A stretch of 64,000 nucleotides of DNA. Origin: Lactarius indigo. Taxonomy: Eukaryota > Basidiomycota > Agaricomycetes > Russulales > Russulaceae. The translations under genes and the position numbers were made by a program. Where the stretch lies: contig JAFKAC010000001.1 of the NCBI GenBank assembly GCA_025766275.1, forward strand, positions 2,294,001-2,358,000. The letters are read 5' to 3'. Shown piece after piece: positions 46,317-58,399 of the stretch; the first letter of the stretch is position 1; every line of letters starts with the position of its first letter. The notes under the pieces are model-generated. The model did no database searches. It was not told the DNA's origin and saw only the letters and a list, made by a program, of their open reading frames with translations.

Positions 46317-48575
46317 TCACAATCCACCAAATGTAATGAGCTTAGTGTTCAAATACTCCTCGATTCCGTGACCACCTTCCCGACCTAAAATGGCTCAAGA
46401 TCGGCAGTTTTGGTTTTATGGAAGGACTTACCAATGCCACTCTCTTTTATACCCCCGAAGGGAATGACCGCCTGCGAAAGTAATCCCGTGTTGGTCCCCA
46501 CCATACCAACTTCCAAAGCTTCGGCAACGCGCCACACTCTTCCCACATCCCGTGAATACAAGTAGCCCGCTAACCCGACATTGGTGTCGTTGGCGAGCCT
46601 GATAACCTCCTCCTCAGTTTCGAACTTTGTGATCGCCGCGACAGGTCCGAAGGTCTCCTCGTCATTGATTAAGGCGTTTCGGGGCACATCGGATAGAACC
46701 GTAGGCGCAAAGAAAGCTCCTGGTCGGTCGATGCGACTGCCACCCACGAGGATTTGTGCACCTTTTTCGATGGCGTCGTTGACGTGCCCGCTGACCTTCT
46801 CGACGGCACGGTCATGAATGAGTGGCCCATGGGTACTAAGAGGTAGAGATTTATCAGATAATAGACGCCAGTGTTGATATACTGCGCACATTCCCTCCTC
46901 GAGACCATAGCCGACATTGAACGCAGCGACTCGCTCAGCAAGACGAGAGGCGAACTCAGCGTGAACGTTAGATTGGACGTAGATGCGATTCGCACAAACA
47001 CATGTTTGTCCGCTTCCTCGGAATTTGCAGAGAATGGCACCTTTCATCCAAGATAAGGCCAATGACTTTCGATCACGATCAAGTAGCCCACCTTCAACAG
47101 CCTGATCGATATCCGCATCATCAAAGACGATGAATGGAGCGTTTCCCCCTGCTTCGATGGAAACCCTGAAAAAATATATCTTCACTATTGGTTGAGAAAT
47201 TGCCAAATCGACGCATACTTTTTGATGGTGGACGCCGCCATCTTGTATAGTAGCTTGGCTACCCGTGTTGAGCCAGTAAAAGTTACCTTCTTTACGACCT
47301 CGCTTTCACACATCTCTTTTGAGACGTCACCGATATTCTTTTCTGTGGTAACGACGTTAATAACACCATCTGGGATGCCAGCTCTCCTTCCGAGCTGCAT
47401 AATCCACGCAGAGATCAATACCTGACTTCTACACCAGAAGACAGGACCTACCTCCGCCAAGGCTAATGCAGAGAAGGGAGTCTCGGGTGGGGGTTTGATT
47501 ACGGTTGTGCAACCAGCAGCCAAAGCAGCGCCTAGTTTCCGGGTAATCATCGCAGATGGGAAATTCCAAGGGGTAAGAATGGACCTAGTGATGAGGTTGT
47601 GAGAATCGCCAGCGAATGACTCCTACTTCCAACGTACACGACGCCTAAACATATTCTTAGTGTCAATCGGTGGGTGCATTAGAAGATAATGGTAATCACC
47701 GATAGGTTGTTTGATCACGACATTGCGAGTGTTACTGAAAGGCGAAGGGATGTGCTCTGACGATGACGGCTTGTAAGAAAATAACAAAGTATAACCTCTC
47801 ACTAACCGCCATATGTTCGGACAGCCTCCCCGGCTGAGCATTTTCTGTTTAGATCTAGTATTAAGGCGAGCACAAGGTAACCCACCAAACCACTACCATA
47901 TCCAAACTTAGTTGGAATGGTTAAGGATAGCCAACGTGCTTACCTCGATGAAAGAGGCACTGTAAGCATTTTCACCCTGATGACATTCGATCTGAACCGA
48001 ATGTTTTTGCTTATATTGTTGCCACCCACCTTTGCTTCAGCTAACGTCTTGCCATTCTCAAGTGTCTGTGCACACGATGAGCGTGAACGTATCTATGCAA
48101 TAAACAAGGAAAAACTCGCAATTATACGAGCGAGATCATCTTCGTGCTCCTTCATCAGATTGTAGAACTTCACAAGAATATCGTGGCGTTGCTATCACAA
48201 CGTCATGTGAGACTCTCGGAGATACTTTTCAAAGTACGGAACCGCACCTTGGCGGTTGTTCTACCCCATGTCACAAAGGCTCGTCCTGCGGCATCAATGG
48301 CTTCCTTTGTCTCCTCTAGGCCCATTTCTGGCACAGTTCCGAGTTCATCTCCAGTAGCCGGGTCTAATTGATAGTGAGCGGAGGATTCACTCGAACGGCA
48401 GGATTACATGCTGAAGACAGGTATCGTGGCACCACTTTTAGCGTCGACCCATTTGCCACCAATAAGCCCCTGGTTGAACAGTAACGATGGCTCTCTGAGA
48501 CCAAACTGTCAAGAGATCAAGCAGATGCGGCAAAAGGTCAGGAGGAGAGTTGCTGACCGAGGAAGAGCTGGCCAT
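46317..48575 (-). CDS. Succinate-semialdehyde dehydrogenase (Uga2/SSADH-like)
   Basis: Oxidises succinate semialdehyde to succinate in the GABA shunt, with NAD(P)+. Eleven or so exons are seen. From the ATG at 48575: MASSSS spliced to FGLREPSLLFNQGLIGGKW; DPATGDELGTVPEMGLEETK (near 48360); RHDILVKFYNLMKEHEDDLA (near 48190); TLENGKTLAEAK (near 48065); IPSPFSNTRNVVIKQPIG (near 47745); SILTPWNFPSAMITRKLGAA (near 47570); KKVTFTGSTRVAKLLYKMAA (near 47300). The catalytic stretch is EAGGNAPFIVFDDADI (near 47150) and CKFRGSGQTCVCANRIYV, with the nucleophilic Cys near 47000. DEETFGPVAAI (near 46660) and PFGGIKESGIGREGGHGIEE close the protein, with the stop at 46317-46319. An intron near 48112-48068 seems to have GC-AG ends. 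The exon with GEAVRTYG (near 47830) joins only after a one-base shift (tentative). Both active-site residues are intact. Confidence 0.88.
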
Positions 48576-49710
48576 TCTGGCGGAGAGTGAGAGTCGATTT
48601 GTGAGTCTCTTAAAGGGAAAATAACACGAGCTTATTGCGCCTGTCGAGGTCAGGCGAGATGTTTTATAGGAAAGTTGCATGATCACGGCTTGGCAGATGC
48701 TGAATCTGCTCCACAACACCGTGACGTCAACACCAGTGAAACCCGCGCTGAGGTAGACTGCGTCCTGCGTCGATCTGAGAAGCCAATTACTCAGACCACC
48801 CTTTAGACAAGTAGAAAAATATTTAGTGCTAGAAATGACAAAGCAAGATGTTGTGATGCAAGTGTCCTCAGACCAAGAGGGTGGCGGGACTGTATTCCGG
48901 AACAGGGGTGGCTGAAGCCCATGTACACCTTCCTAATTAGGCAGTGATCCCCCTGTTGCATTTCGAGCCCACGTGTTCCCGCGGCGACATCATCACTTTC
49001 CCCCCATCTCTCGCCACACACACACACGCACCTAGGTGTCGTCCTGGCGTGCTTTGTTGACGTATCGTTTAAAAGTATTTGTGCCTCGATGATTACAGCG
49101 GTGTGACACTCTTTCTTTTTCTCTCTCTTTTTTCTTGTTTCAACCTTGGCGTATCGTAGTAGGTATTGGTCATGGGGTTTTGGGGGTAGTGGGGGTATTG
49201 GTCTCTGAGGGCCGTGTGTGCGGGAGTGTTGTGGGGTCTCGCGACGTAGAGGCTACTACTTGTTTTGTTTTGATGTTCGCCATTACTATAAATATTAAAT
49301 ACTAGCGTTCGCCATATTGAGATGCTACAGTGGGGTTCTGGTATTTAATACAAAGAGTCGCGTTTTCCATATTTACAGGTCCTGTGTGACCTAGCACTTA
49401 TACTGGTTGGTGTGTTTGGTCGTTCTTTTTTCCGTACTATTTACCCTCACTCGGTGCATGTGGCTCAGCCCACGTTATTTCTCGCGCTACAAATTTCGCT
49501 CTGTGGGGAGTCGAGGACCGGAATAAACATGGTGTGTTTGGTCGGGTACTGGTACTTCATTTGAGTTGTGAGAGCCACATATGCATGAGGGTGGAGGATG
49601 AAATCTGGATCATGGCGGTGGTTGCGGTTCAAGGACCCCCCGCATCAACTCTGCAACACTTTAAAGCCTCAGTCCCATAAATATCTACTATGACCGTTCT
49701 ATTTCTTTAC
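48576..49710. other. 1.1-kb gene-free spacer with strand-skewed composition
   Basis: I found no gene here. On the plus strand there is a (CA)n microsatellite at 49016-49029, a pyrimidine tract at 49108-49141 (runs of CTTT and CTCT), then from 49145 to about 49560 a G/T-rich segment with GGGGGTAGTGGGGGTATTGG-like text. The skew is typical of a promoter/UTR region or replication-strand bias. No ORF, tRNA or inverted repeat was recognised. Confidence 0.5.
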
Positions 49711-50790
49711 CTATCTCTTTCCTTGAATAAACCCACCAAGCTCGAGCGCGTCCCGTGCTGCTTGGTTAATATTCTTAAACCTATCTGCGCCAAGTAATGT
49801 CCCACCGAAGTATCGGGTGACAATGACCAACACGTTCTTGACGTCCTATGGGCGAATGTAACAGTGGGGCGTCTGACGGAAGTAGATTTACGCACTAATA
49901 TTTGTAACAGATGGGCGAGGCGACCTCCTGCAGCCGACTCGCCGTCATCGTCATTGTCTGGGGGCAATCCGTCGGAAAGGACCGAGACAAGACAATGACA
50001 ACCGACCTTGGTGTAATACGTTGCCTACCTGACACCTCCAAGCATTGATCACTGGGTGAGCTGCCTTGGCTACTCGTCGATCTGCCATAAGGAAGGACAG
50101 GATCGCCGGTACCTGCCATAATCCTCATTCAACGACTAGACGGGTCTTGTCAGGCGTAATCACCTGAGCAGGGTCAGATATTTGGCAAGCCCTGCCAACG
50201 AATGCACTTTTGCGGTCTATTATAGGCTCTGCCTCGAATAGCTTGATTCCTTCTGGTAACGCAACGGGCTGTATGTTGGCTGAAACGGGGGGCATGACGG
50301 TAGCACCACCACCAACTTCAGGCCCTTTGACCGAGTCCAAATGACTCTGTTCGCGTAGTGCTTCGCTTGCCTTCATAGACTCTAACCGTTGTTCATACCA
50401 AAGGACAGTTCTTTCGAGCACATTTTCCAAGCCATCAAATACGCAGACTACTCCAGGTGTCCACTCTATCCCGTTGACGGACATGAAGGTTTTGATTATC
50501 GAGCCGAACAGGTCTGCATCTACGCCGAAAGCACCGACATAGCGTGAAAGGAGCTGTAACTGAGGGGGGGAGGTCGCAGGGTATGAGTGAGGAAGTGAGA
50601 CAAGGACTAGGAGAGATATAGCATCGTGTGGAGGTGGGAAGCTACACTTCATTACGAAAAGGACACCGAAAAAGTGGCGAACAATCGTCATACCTCAATG
50701 ACACATGGTATCTCACCGTGTGTGACTCTGAGAGAGGGATAGCTTTCTCGGCTGAGGAGGACGGGTGCCAAGGAGAGATAGACTGATCAC
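49711..50790 (-). CDS. IMPACT/YIH1-family translational regulator (RWD + UPF0029)
   Basis: Binds Gcn1 and so restrains Gcn2 during amino-acid starvation, and also binds actin in yeast. The N-terminal RWD-type part shows SYPATSPPQLQLLSRYVGAF (near 50580) and VVCVFDGLENVLERTVLWYE (near 50440). The impact domain is assembled from several exons: SAFVGRACQISDPAQ (near 50200), VPAILSFLMADRRVAKAAHP (near 50100), INAWRCQVGNVLHQ joined to DNDDDGESAAGGRLAHLLQI (near 49950), and DVKNVLVIVTRYFGGTLLGA (near 49830). The end is LELGGFIQGKR, with the stop at 49711-49713. The YFGG and DGE motifs are hallmarks of the family. The first exon is unresolved; 50790 is an estimate. Confidence 0.82.
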
Positions 50791-51172
50791 CATATATCGA
50801 CTGGAGCACTGCTCAGAATAAATGCACATGAGAATTATGACTGCTGAGGGAGAGGGAGGACGGCACCATCTAACTCGGAGATGATAGCTTCTTTCTCGGG
50901 GGTATCTGGCAGAGAAGTCACCACCTGCTCAAAGCCAGAGCTGGCGCTGCAGCCGCGGCTCTCTTCCGGCGTACTGGCTACGTGCATTCTGACGGACCCC
51001 GGGTCGGCGGCGGCTGAGAGTCGTTTGGGGCTTGTGATGTGGTGCGCGTTGGTCCGGCACGGCATCGGCGGAAGCGGGGGGTATGCGTCACGCTTTGGCG
51101 CTCGGCGCCCGCAACGCCCGGATCCGCAGTGTGATTGGGGTATTGGGAAAGTTCCCTTCGTTGTGAACAAGT
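50791..51172. other. Divergent promoter region, YIH1 and Zn2Cys6 regulator
   Basis: About 0.4 kb with high G+C between 50900 and 51160. Open frames on both strands here (50835-51170 minus, 50881-51225 plus) have no family match and mirror each other, so they are not called. Confidence 0.35.
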
Positions 51173-53443
51173 ATGAAGCGTCCGCGGGAAGACTCTTCAG
51201 ATGCTGCCTCCCCGTCCGGCCCTAACACGGAACGTTCTTCGGCAAAGCGGAACAAGGCCAGTCGGGCATGCACCTCGTGCCGTAAACACAAGACTCGCTG
51301 CGAACTGTTTGAACCTTCGAGCCACCGCTCTCGTTGTCACCGCTGCGATGTTCTGTCCATCACCTGCTCGTTTGAAACCAATGCCCCATCGAATCCTCTG
51401 GTAAATAACCCTACTGTGGCAAATGCACGTCAACATACCCGCAAGCCCACCTTCTCCGCCCCAGGACAAGGCCCAAACGAACCAACTTGCGAACCAACGC
51501 AATCTGAATTACTCGGGTCAACGCCAAGGTCTAACATGGTGTCTCCATGGGAATTCCACAAAGTGCCAGGGATACCCGATTGGACTGCCGCCCCCATGCT
51601 GGCTATGTTGACGTTGTCAAAGGTGGTGGCTTCTAAAGACCGGCCAACCATACGGCCAGTAACTAATCCGGTTTTCACTGAGGTCTTGAGCGGCGATCAA
51701 AGGCGGCACCTTCTCGCCCTGTGCGTTACAACTCTTCCATGATATTCTTAAACACTCATCAGCGTCTTTAGCTTCGAGTCCCGATATGTACCCTGGCTCT
51801 CGCTTCCGCCAAGTGCCCTCGGAAATGACCCAGTCCTGGACCTTATCTGTTGTACAATAGCAAGCAGGCACCTGGAACGTTCAATGCGCGAGGCCATTTT
51901 CCCTAGTCTGCGTAAACTCACCGAAGAAGCTATCGTGGGGCACGTTTTTAATCCTGCACCTTCCCCTGCGATCATCCAGGCCTTTGCCCTGCTCGCTTTA
52001 TGGTCCCCGTTCGACGGTTTTTCTCCGTCCTCCTCAGAAACCCACGACAGTCGCCTCATCGCTGCTGCCGCCATCAACATGTGCTCCTCTCTGCGTTTCG
52101 ACCAAGCCGCCACAGATGAGCAGGTGCTTACTGAGCGTCGCAAGCTCGGTGCGGAGCTGACGCCTCAAGAAGCGGCACTACTTACCGCCGCTGAGCAAAG
52201 AAAGCTTCTTGTGAGTTGACCCCACATACGTTCGTGACTTTCTACAGCTCGCTTAAATCACGTCCCCTTCTTAGTGGATGTGTGTTCATAACATAGAGTC
52301 CTTGTGAGTTGATATCGACGTCTCTTTACTTTGGGTATTAATTCCTGCCAGAGTATGCTTAGGCACCGGGCGTGGAATATCCTCAAAAATAACGGATAAT
52401 ATGCTCGGGTCAATATACCCACTCAAATTTTCAACACTCGAAGACGCTCGCCGGACAAGGATGCTATTATCGACGAAGATATTCAACCTCGCAGAGGCGG
52501 GTATGCGTCTGGAGATTTCCGAGGATTACGATAACTTTGAAACGTACTGCGACGAATCGGCTCAAATGTTATATCGGTTTGACGGCCTTCAAAGGGTTGT
52601 TACATCCGTGCATGGTGATATAATACACTTTGTGTCTATGCTATCTCGAACTAACTCATTTCATTAGTGGTGACGGATATTGAAGTGTTTTATTCCCACA
52701 TGCTCGTCGTCTATTTCTACTTTTGCCGGTTGGCATTTGTATTGCACACACTACACCATATGCGGATTCACATCCCCCCCTCCACTCCCACATGCGGATT
52801 GGTCTCCTTACTTTCGTCCAAACCACCCCGCACCGGACCCGGTTTCGCTCTTATATGTGCTCGTGATGCCCTGGTCTCAGCAGAGTCATTGCTAGCGACA
52901 ATTCTCTCCATCGCGGATACCAAACTCCTGGCGACCGCTCCGGATTCGGTATACGCCATGATTTCGTTTGCTGCGGCCTACGTGACGTCGGCAAAGTACT
53001 TACTACTTCAGTCGAGGGGTATGCGACATCTCCCTGGCGCCAGCGACGAACTTCTCGCACGTACAGTCAATCGCCTGCAGGAGGTATCCTTATGTACGGA
53101 CGACAATGCGAGTAGGTGCGCTCGAGTGGTATCCAGATTCGTTGACACGTGGTACGAGAAGCTGAGTGCCCACGATGCCGAGACCACGGGGGGAACTCCA
53201 GCCGAGTCTGGTGACTCCCCTCGAGGTGCGCCGGCAGTCTCTTCGATTTCGAAGGCTAGGCACCATGACGGTGCCAGTTCAGAAAACACTCTGGCAGAAC
53301 CATCACCTGAGACTACTTCCTCCCTTACCGGGTTTGACTACATGTTTAACATTGATCAAGACACCCTGTTCGGACCAGATTTCTGGCAATATCTTACAGA
53401 CACGTCCGACGTGCAACCTGACATGAATACACCATGTGAGTGA
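51173..53443 (+). CDS. Zn(II)2Cys6 fungal transcription factor
   Basis: The ATG at 51173 is followed by a basic stretch and a binuclear zinc cluster, ACTSCRKHKTRCELF... RCHRCDVLSITCSF (near 51268-51375), with all six Cys in C-x2-C-x6-C and C-x2-C-x6-C order. After an acidic/proline linker and an intron near 51722-51763, the middle region reads SFESRYVPWLSLPPSALGND and LERSMREAIFPSLRKLTEEA. It continues into QAFALLALWSPFDGF and AAAAINMCSSLRFDQAA, the helical middle-homology region of this family. Later exons end with FDYMFNIDQDTLFGPDFWQY, an acidic/aromatic C-terminus like that of PrtT-type regulators, stopping at 53441-53443. Target genes cannot be told from sequence. Neighbours do not form a metabolic cluster, so it is probably not a cluster-specific regulator. 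Confidence 0.82.
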
Positions 53444-53858
53444 CACTTCGCATTCCCGTCGACTGAAGGCCCAGACCTTACCAAATCAATTTGACAGACA
53501 CCTTATAATTCATGTCAGTATGGATGTATTAAAGGGCGTGTATACGTATGATCTATTTGAAAACCTAATGTAGACTCTGATATTCGCACTGTACATTGCA
53601 TTTTAACTCGGGACGAACCATCGAGTGGGTTGCGTAACCCCGTTAACGTCTGAGTTGACTCTCCTCTTGCGTCGACGAGCTTGAGCAAAGATAATATCAG
53701 AGCGTCCCCTCGCTGTCCATGTCATGGTGTCCTCAACCCACGTCTAACCTGGAATCACCTCATTAATGCGATTCGGGTTCATGAGTCTATAATAGCTACG
53801 CGCGTCATAACTCGGCCCGCCATACAGCACTCTCCTTTAATCACTCTACAGTAAGATC
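53444..53858. other. Intergenic spacer
   Basis: A 415-bp gap between two tandem plus-strand genes. No gene, repeat or RNA was recognised. Confidence 0.4.
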
Positions 53859-55147
53859 ATGCAAGCGCAACCCGTTCGAGTAATAGTCCGCTTGCCCTAC
53901 AACCGACCCGAGCATCCCTTCCCTGACCCGATCCCAGTAAGCCAATCAGCCAACTAATTCCAACCGAAGGTCGATCTTGTTCCCATTTTTATTCAGGTAT
54001 CGTGGACCTCGGATAAAGAGAACTACCTCTGGGAGGTGGTAGCGAAATCTCGTGGTTCTGAGTCGGGTGCACCAGATTGTGAGTGTCCTTGCTTGTCCTT
54101 GATGGTGGCTCTGGTTGCCAACACTTGTGGGAAGGGAAGGCGCTTGCCACCCGACTCGATGTCCCACTCCCATATCTACTCTACCGGGCACAGGTACGGT
54201 ACGAGCAGGACCTACGTGGACTTCAAGTCATCAAGGGTTCGTTGAGCCCGCCAAGTGTACAGGGCGGACCACAACATTCAGAGGGACTACCAGGTACTGG
54301 GGATTCACCCAACCCTCGGAGAAATTCAGTGTCAAGTCGTCGAGATAGTAGCCTTGCCAAGTTGTCCACGTCTATTCGACTGACAACCCCCCTTGGCGTC
54401 CGGGCACGCCTCAACTCGTTGAGCAGCAACTCGCCTTCCCGAATGAATAGACCTTCCTCCTCTTCTGTTCTCACACTCCGTGGTCAAAGGCGCGACCAGG
54501 CCGTATTTCGACCTGGAACTCCCCTATCTTCCGAGTCGGAGACGGACGAAGAGGAAGAGAGAGAAGAAGAGGCCGAACGGCGGTTAGAAGAGCAGGAGGC
54601 CCTGGACAAGAAACTAAGAAACTTACAAACACTCTTAACTGGAGACAACGTCGGGCTTGTGAGCTCTATGAAGGAAAACCGGAAAGGAAAAGTGCCCCAA
54701 ATCCAAGGACGCGTCGCACCAAGTTCGCCTCTTCAAATCGCTGGTGCGAACACTGGTGATTCAAGCCGTAGTAGCCAAAGTGTCTCCAGTGCAAGTTCAC
54801 CTCGTGGATCTATACCGTCTATACCATCTCCGCCTCCAGAAAGTTCACAATCTCTGACAAGCAGACATATTGCGCCTGCCAAATCTGCGACCTCACCTAG
54901 TGCAACCTCGCCAGGGCCGGGCACAGGGACGAGGACGCAGCCCCTTCTACGGTATGGGCCATCGGTCAAGGCAACACCCGCTTCTTCTGCTTCGAGTTTC
55001 AGCGATTTGAGCGGTCCGTACAAGTTTTCTTTTGTGTCAATATGGGTCTCACTCAAATACTTGGGCGTTCAATCAGAAGCGAGTCTGAACTCTGAGTTGG
55101 AGAGTGCCTTTTCGTCAAATATTCGTGGAGGTGGCTCGCGCTTGTAG
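53859..55147 (+). CDS. ATG29: Autophagy-related protein 29
   Basis: Part of the Atg17-Atg31-Atg29 scaffold at the phagophore assembly site. The ATG at 53859 gives MQAQPVRVIVRLPYNRPEHP. An intron at about 53938-53997 leads to VSWTSDKENYLWEVVAKSRG, and a second at about 54080-54136 leads to WKALATRLDVPLPYLLYRAQ and VRYEQDLRGLQ. Together these are the complete conserved Atg29 N-terminal domain. The rest (54240-55140) is Ser/Pro-rich and disordered, with an acidic helix (ETDEEEEREEEAERRLEEQE near 54540). A short conserved-looking end (SDLS joined by an intron to EASLNSELESAFSSNIRGGG) stops at 55145-55147. The low-complexity tail carries many Ser sites, as in yeast Atg29, which is regulated by phosphorylation. 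Confidence 0.85.
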
Positions 55148-55338
55148 GTGTGCCAACCGACCGACAGGTTTGATTACTGAACCATTTATCCGTAGCTCGC
55201 ACTTGTCACCAGCTCATCTTGTTGGGAGAGGGAGTGGCCGAATAGTGTGATTAATGAATTGGGCGCTGGTCCGGACCGGGAAAGGACTCTCTTTGTTAGG
55301 CTTGCTACTCGTCCTGTCTAATACCATCACGTTCATCA

Positions 55339-56940
55339 ATGCGGCTAACATTCGTGGATGATCTCGGGCAAACGTACAGTGTTGATATCGATCCAGACAT
55401 GGAATTAGAGAATGTGATGGCATTGCTCGAGGCCGAAGTAAGTTACCCACTACGGGGTGGACAGTCCGATCCTCATGCTTCTCCTTGCAACAGTCCGGGA
55501 TTCCAGTTAATGAGCAGAGCATTTCACACGAGGGACGGGAACTAAATAATACGAAGGCTACCATGAAAGGGCTTGGTGTCCGCGACAACGCAATGCTACT
55601 ACTTCGAAGAAGGGTCGCCGCTAGTGGAAGGTGTGCCTTTGGGACACGTCTAAGCACAAAGAGATATAACGCTTACTAGGTCTCTAGGAGAGCGGAACAA
55701 CAAGATGCGGAGACGATAAGATTGCAAATTCTGGGGGATCCCCAACTCATGAGGCAGCTAGAAGAAGTACGCCGACTCTATCCCTTCGCTTCTCAACTCC
55801 TGCCTTACGTGTATAACCGCCATACAGACCCAGCCGGAGGTGGCAGCTGCGGTTCGGTCGAACCCCCAGCGGTTTGCTCAACTCTTGAGAGAGCTCAGCA
55901 TGCGTAGGGCCTCTATCGAGCAACAGAGGCTCGTGGATATAGAACGTCTCAATGCTGATCCGTTCGATGTCGAGGCGCAACGGAAAATCGAGGAGGCGAT
56001 ACGCCAGGAGGCAGTCCTCGAGAACCTGGAACATGCACTCGAATACTCTCCCGAAAGTTTTGGACGAGTTACAATGCTTTAGTACGTGAGCGCTTATGCT
56101 TCTTTAACGATCTCTACATCGTCAATGCCAGCATCCCAGTGGAGGTCAACGGACATCCGGTCAAGGCTTTTGTAGATAGCGGCGCGCAACAGACAATCAG
56201 TGAGTTTGGTTTGTTGACTGCTAGTTCTATCCCTGATGGCTCCTCAGTGAGCCCTGAGTGTGCCGAGGCTTGCGGGTATGGCAATACTTACTATTTTTCT
56301 GACGCTACCATGATTTAACAAAGCTCAGAATCATGCGACTCGTGGACGAAAGGTTTTCAGGCATCGCCCGTGGTGTCGGTACCGCCAAGATTCTTGGTCG
56401 GGTACACAGTGCGCAATTAAAGCTCTCGGACCTCTTCCTCCCCTGTGCCTTCACCATTATGGAGGTATGTCGTTCCAGATCGGGATCGAAGAGCACCGGC
56501 TGGACGTGATGCAGGGTCGGGACGTCGATCTCCTGTTCGGTTTAGATATGTTGAAGGCACACCAAGCCTGCATCGACCTCGAAAAGAACGTCCTTCGCAT
56601 TCAAGGTCGCGAGGTCGGCTTCCTCTCGGAGCACGAACTTCCGGAAAAGAGTCGTGTAGGAGAAGAAATACTCGAAGCACCAGTACCAAATGCCGCCCCG
56701 GTCCCGCCGCGGGCATCTCGCGGCGGTTTCTCTGGCTCAGGACGACCTTTGGGGGCAGCTCCTGGACCTGCAGCTGGACCATCACGGTCTCGTGTTCCCC
56801 AAACCTCCGTTCCAGCTCAACGGTATTCAGAACGCGATATCCGTGTCCTGATGGACCTAGGCGTCAGCAGAGAGGTAGCAATTAGTACCCTAGATGCCGC
56901 GGGGGGGAACGTGGATGCAGCCGCGTCGCTTTTGTTCTAG
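55339..56940 (+). CDS. DDI1: DNA-damage-inducible protein 1 (UBL-RVP-UBA)
   Basis: Ubiquitin-dependent shuttle and aspartic protease. The ubiquitin-like domain starts at the ATG at 55339 ([20 protein letters not shown]) and continues after an intron ([20 protein letters not shown]). The helical HDD region follows ([40 protein letters not shown]). The retroviral-protease-like domain has [20 protein letters not shown] (catalytic Asp in DSG near 56173), [20 protein letters not shown], and [20 protein letters not shown] across an intron at 56464-56511. The C-terminal UBA domain reads [20 protein letters not shown] and ends at 56938-56940. A TAG seen after TML near 56080 lies on an intron donor (GTACGT) and is spliced out. 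All domains are intact and of normal length. Confidence 0.93.
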
Positions 56941-57028
56941 AAGGGTTTCACCAAAAACGGGCTATGTCTGTAATTAATGTACATGGATATATACAATGAA
57001 AAGCGGTGTATGAGGACACGAGTACAGT

Positions 57029-58378
57029 TCAGATAAGGCTGACACCCGTCCGAACCAGACCACCCCGCCAGTTGCGCATGCCAGCGGATCGGCTCTGGGT
57101 CCAGTCGCCTTGCATACGCGCAAAGGCGTCCTGGATGTGCTCCGGCCGGAGTGGTGTTCGGGCCTCCGGAGGTTGGACGAACAGCGAGCTCACGGGGAGC
57201 GGGATCTCGGCGTCGTCCGCGGAATGTTCGCGACGACGTTTGTTGCTGGAATCAAGCCCCGGAACATTGGGCTTGCGTTTGCCCAGGAGAGGCGACGCGC
57301 TGTGATCCTCCCGAAAGTAGGACTCCTCCAGCGCCTTTTTGACGTCCAGCGCTGCGACAGTGAGAGAGCGGACCATCTCGAAGGCGAGGAAGCCGACAAT
57401 GTCGGTGGTATCGTCGTTGGATTTGAGGTCAAGGTGTGAGGGCAAGTTCAGGAATTCCCTGAAGCGCTTGGCTGCGGGGAAGATGGCTAAGTAGGATTCA
57501 GGGATGACGCGTATCACGAACCTTTGCGATACGAGAACGATGCTTGTCGACAGTCTGAATAATGTTGATATTCCTCACGCGTCATTTGCTTCGTGACATC
57601 ATCCGCTTCCTGGGTAATTCGGTCATGAGTATAAACGGACGTGATACGCTTTGCGAGAGCCCACCTTCAAGCGTTCGAGCGAGGCCTCTTGCGCCTCCAG
57701 ATCGTCCTCGTCCTCTTCGTCGTCCGACTGATGACCGCTTTGCTTCACGGCTTCAGAGTATATCGTGGTGATCTCCCACGGCAGCTTTATGGTAATCTTC
57801 TGAGCCTTGGCCGTCAACTTGTCTGTTCATAACGAGACCTTAGAATAAACCAGCGGGAAGATGGCAAGTGGAAAGTGAACCGCCCGCACCATCCGTCCCA
57901 TCTTCCAGCGTCTCTACTTCGACTCCTGCTCCTCCGTCCGCATTAGAATCCTTGGCATGCTTCCTAACCTCCTTCCACGAGAGGTAGGTCCGTAGTCGGT
58001 TAACTTTGGCTCGGTCGTGTCGTATAAGGAATATGAGATCCTCAGCAGATAGATACCGCGCGTTCCTTCTGTTCGCTAGTGCACGAGCCTGGATGATCTG
58101 AAATGTGGGGTCAGATGTTGAATACAATGGATGTACAAGGAAGCACACAAGCTCGACAAGTTGACTTCTGATGATGTTCTCCACAAGATTGACCGTTTCC
58201 GTGAGTGGTTCTTGGATCTCACCGAAGACGAACATCTGTAAACAAGGCAGTTGGACGGGACTGCCATTGTCAATCGCGTTCGAGAGCCCACCATCTGGGA
58301 AATCTCTTGCTGGTACTTGTACTCCTTCTTCTTCTCACCGACATCTGCCTGGGTTGTGGGCTTCTTGGCTGGTGTCAT
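57029..58378 (-). CDS. SPT3: SAGA complex subunit SPT3 (double histone fold)
   Basis: Part of the SAGA coactivator, where it contacts TBP. The start at 58378 reads MTPAKKPTTQADVGEKKKEY, followed by QQEISQM and an intron. The first histone fold is MFVFGEIQEPLTETVNLVEN and ARRNARYLSAEDLIFLIRHD-type text (near 58235-58010; the window reads ANRRNARYLSAEDLIFLIRH), with KVNRLRTYLSWKEVRKHAKD (near 57990). A middle exon has KLPWEITTIYSEAVKQSGHQ and an acidic stretch. Then come REEYQHYSDCRQASFSYRK (near 57560) and, after an intron, AKRFREFLNLPSHLDLKSND with DIVGFLAFEMVRSLTVAALD (second histone fold). The stop is at 57029. Order, length and motifs match fungal Spt3 throughout. Confidence 0.92.
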
Positions 58379-58399
58379 ATTTAACGTCTTGACGACACG

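Noticed and set aside
56070..56150. In-frame TAG in DDI1 before the protease domain
   Set aside because: The TAG overlaps a GTACGT donor; splicing gives [11 protein letters not shown].
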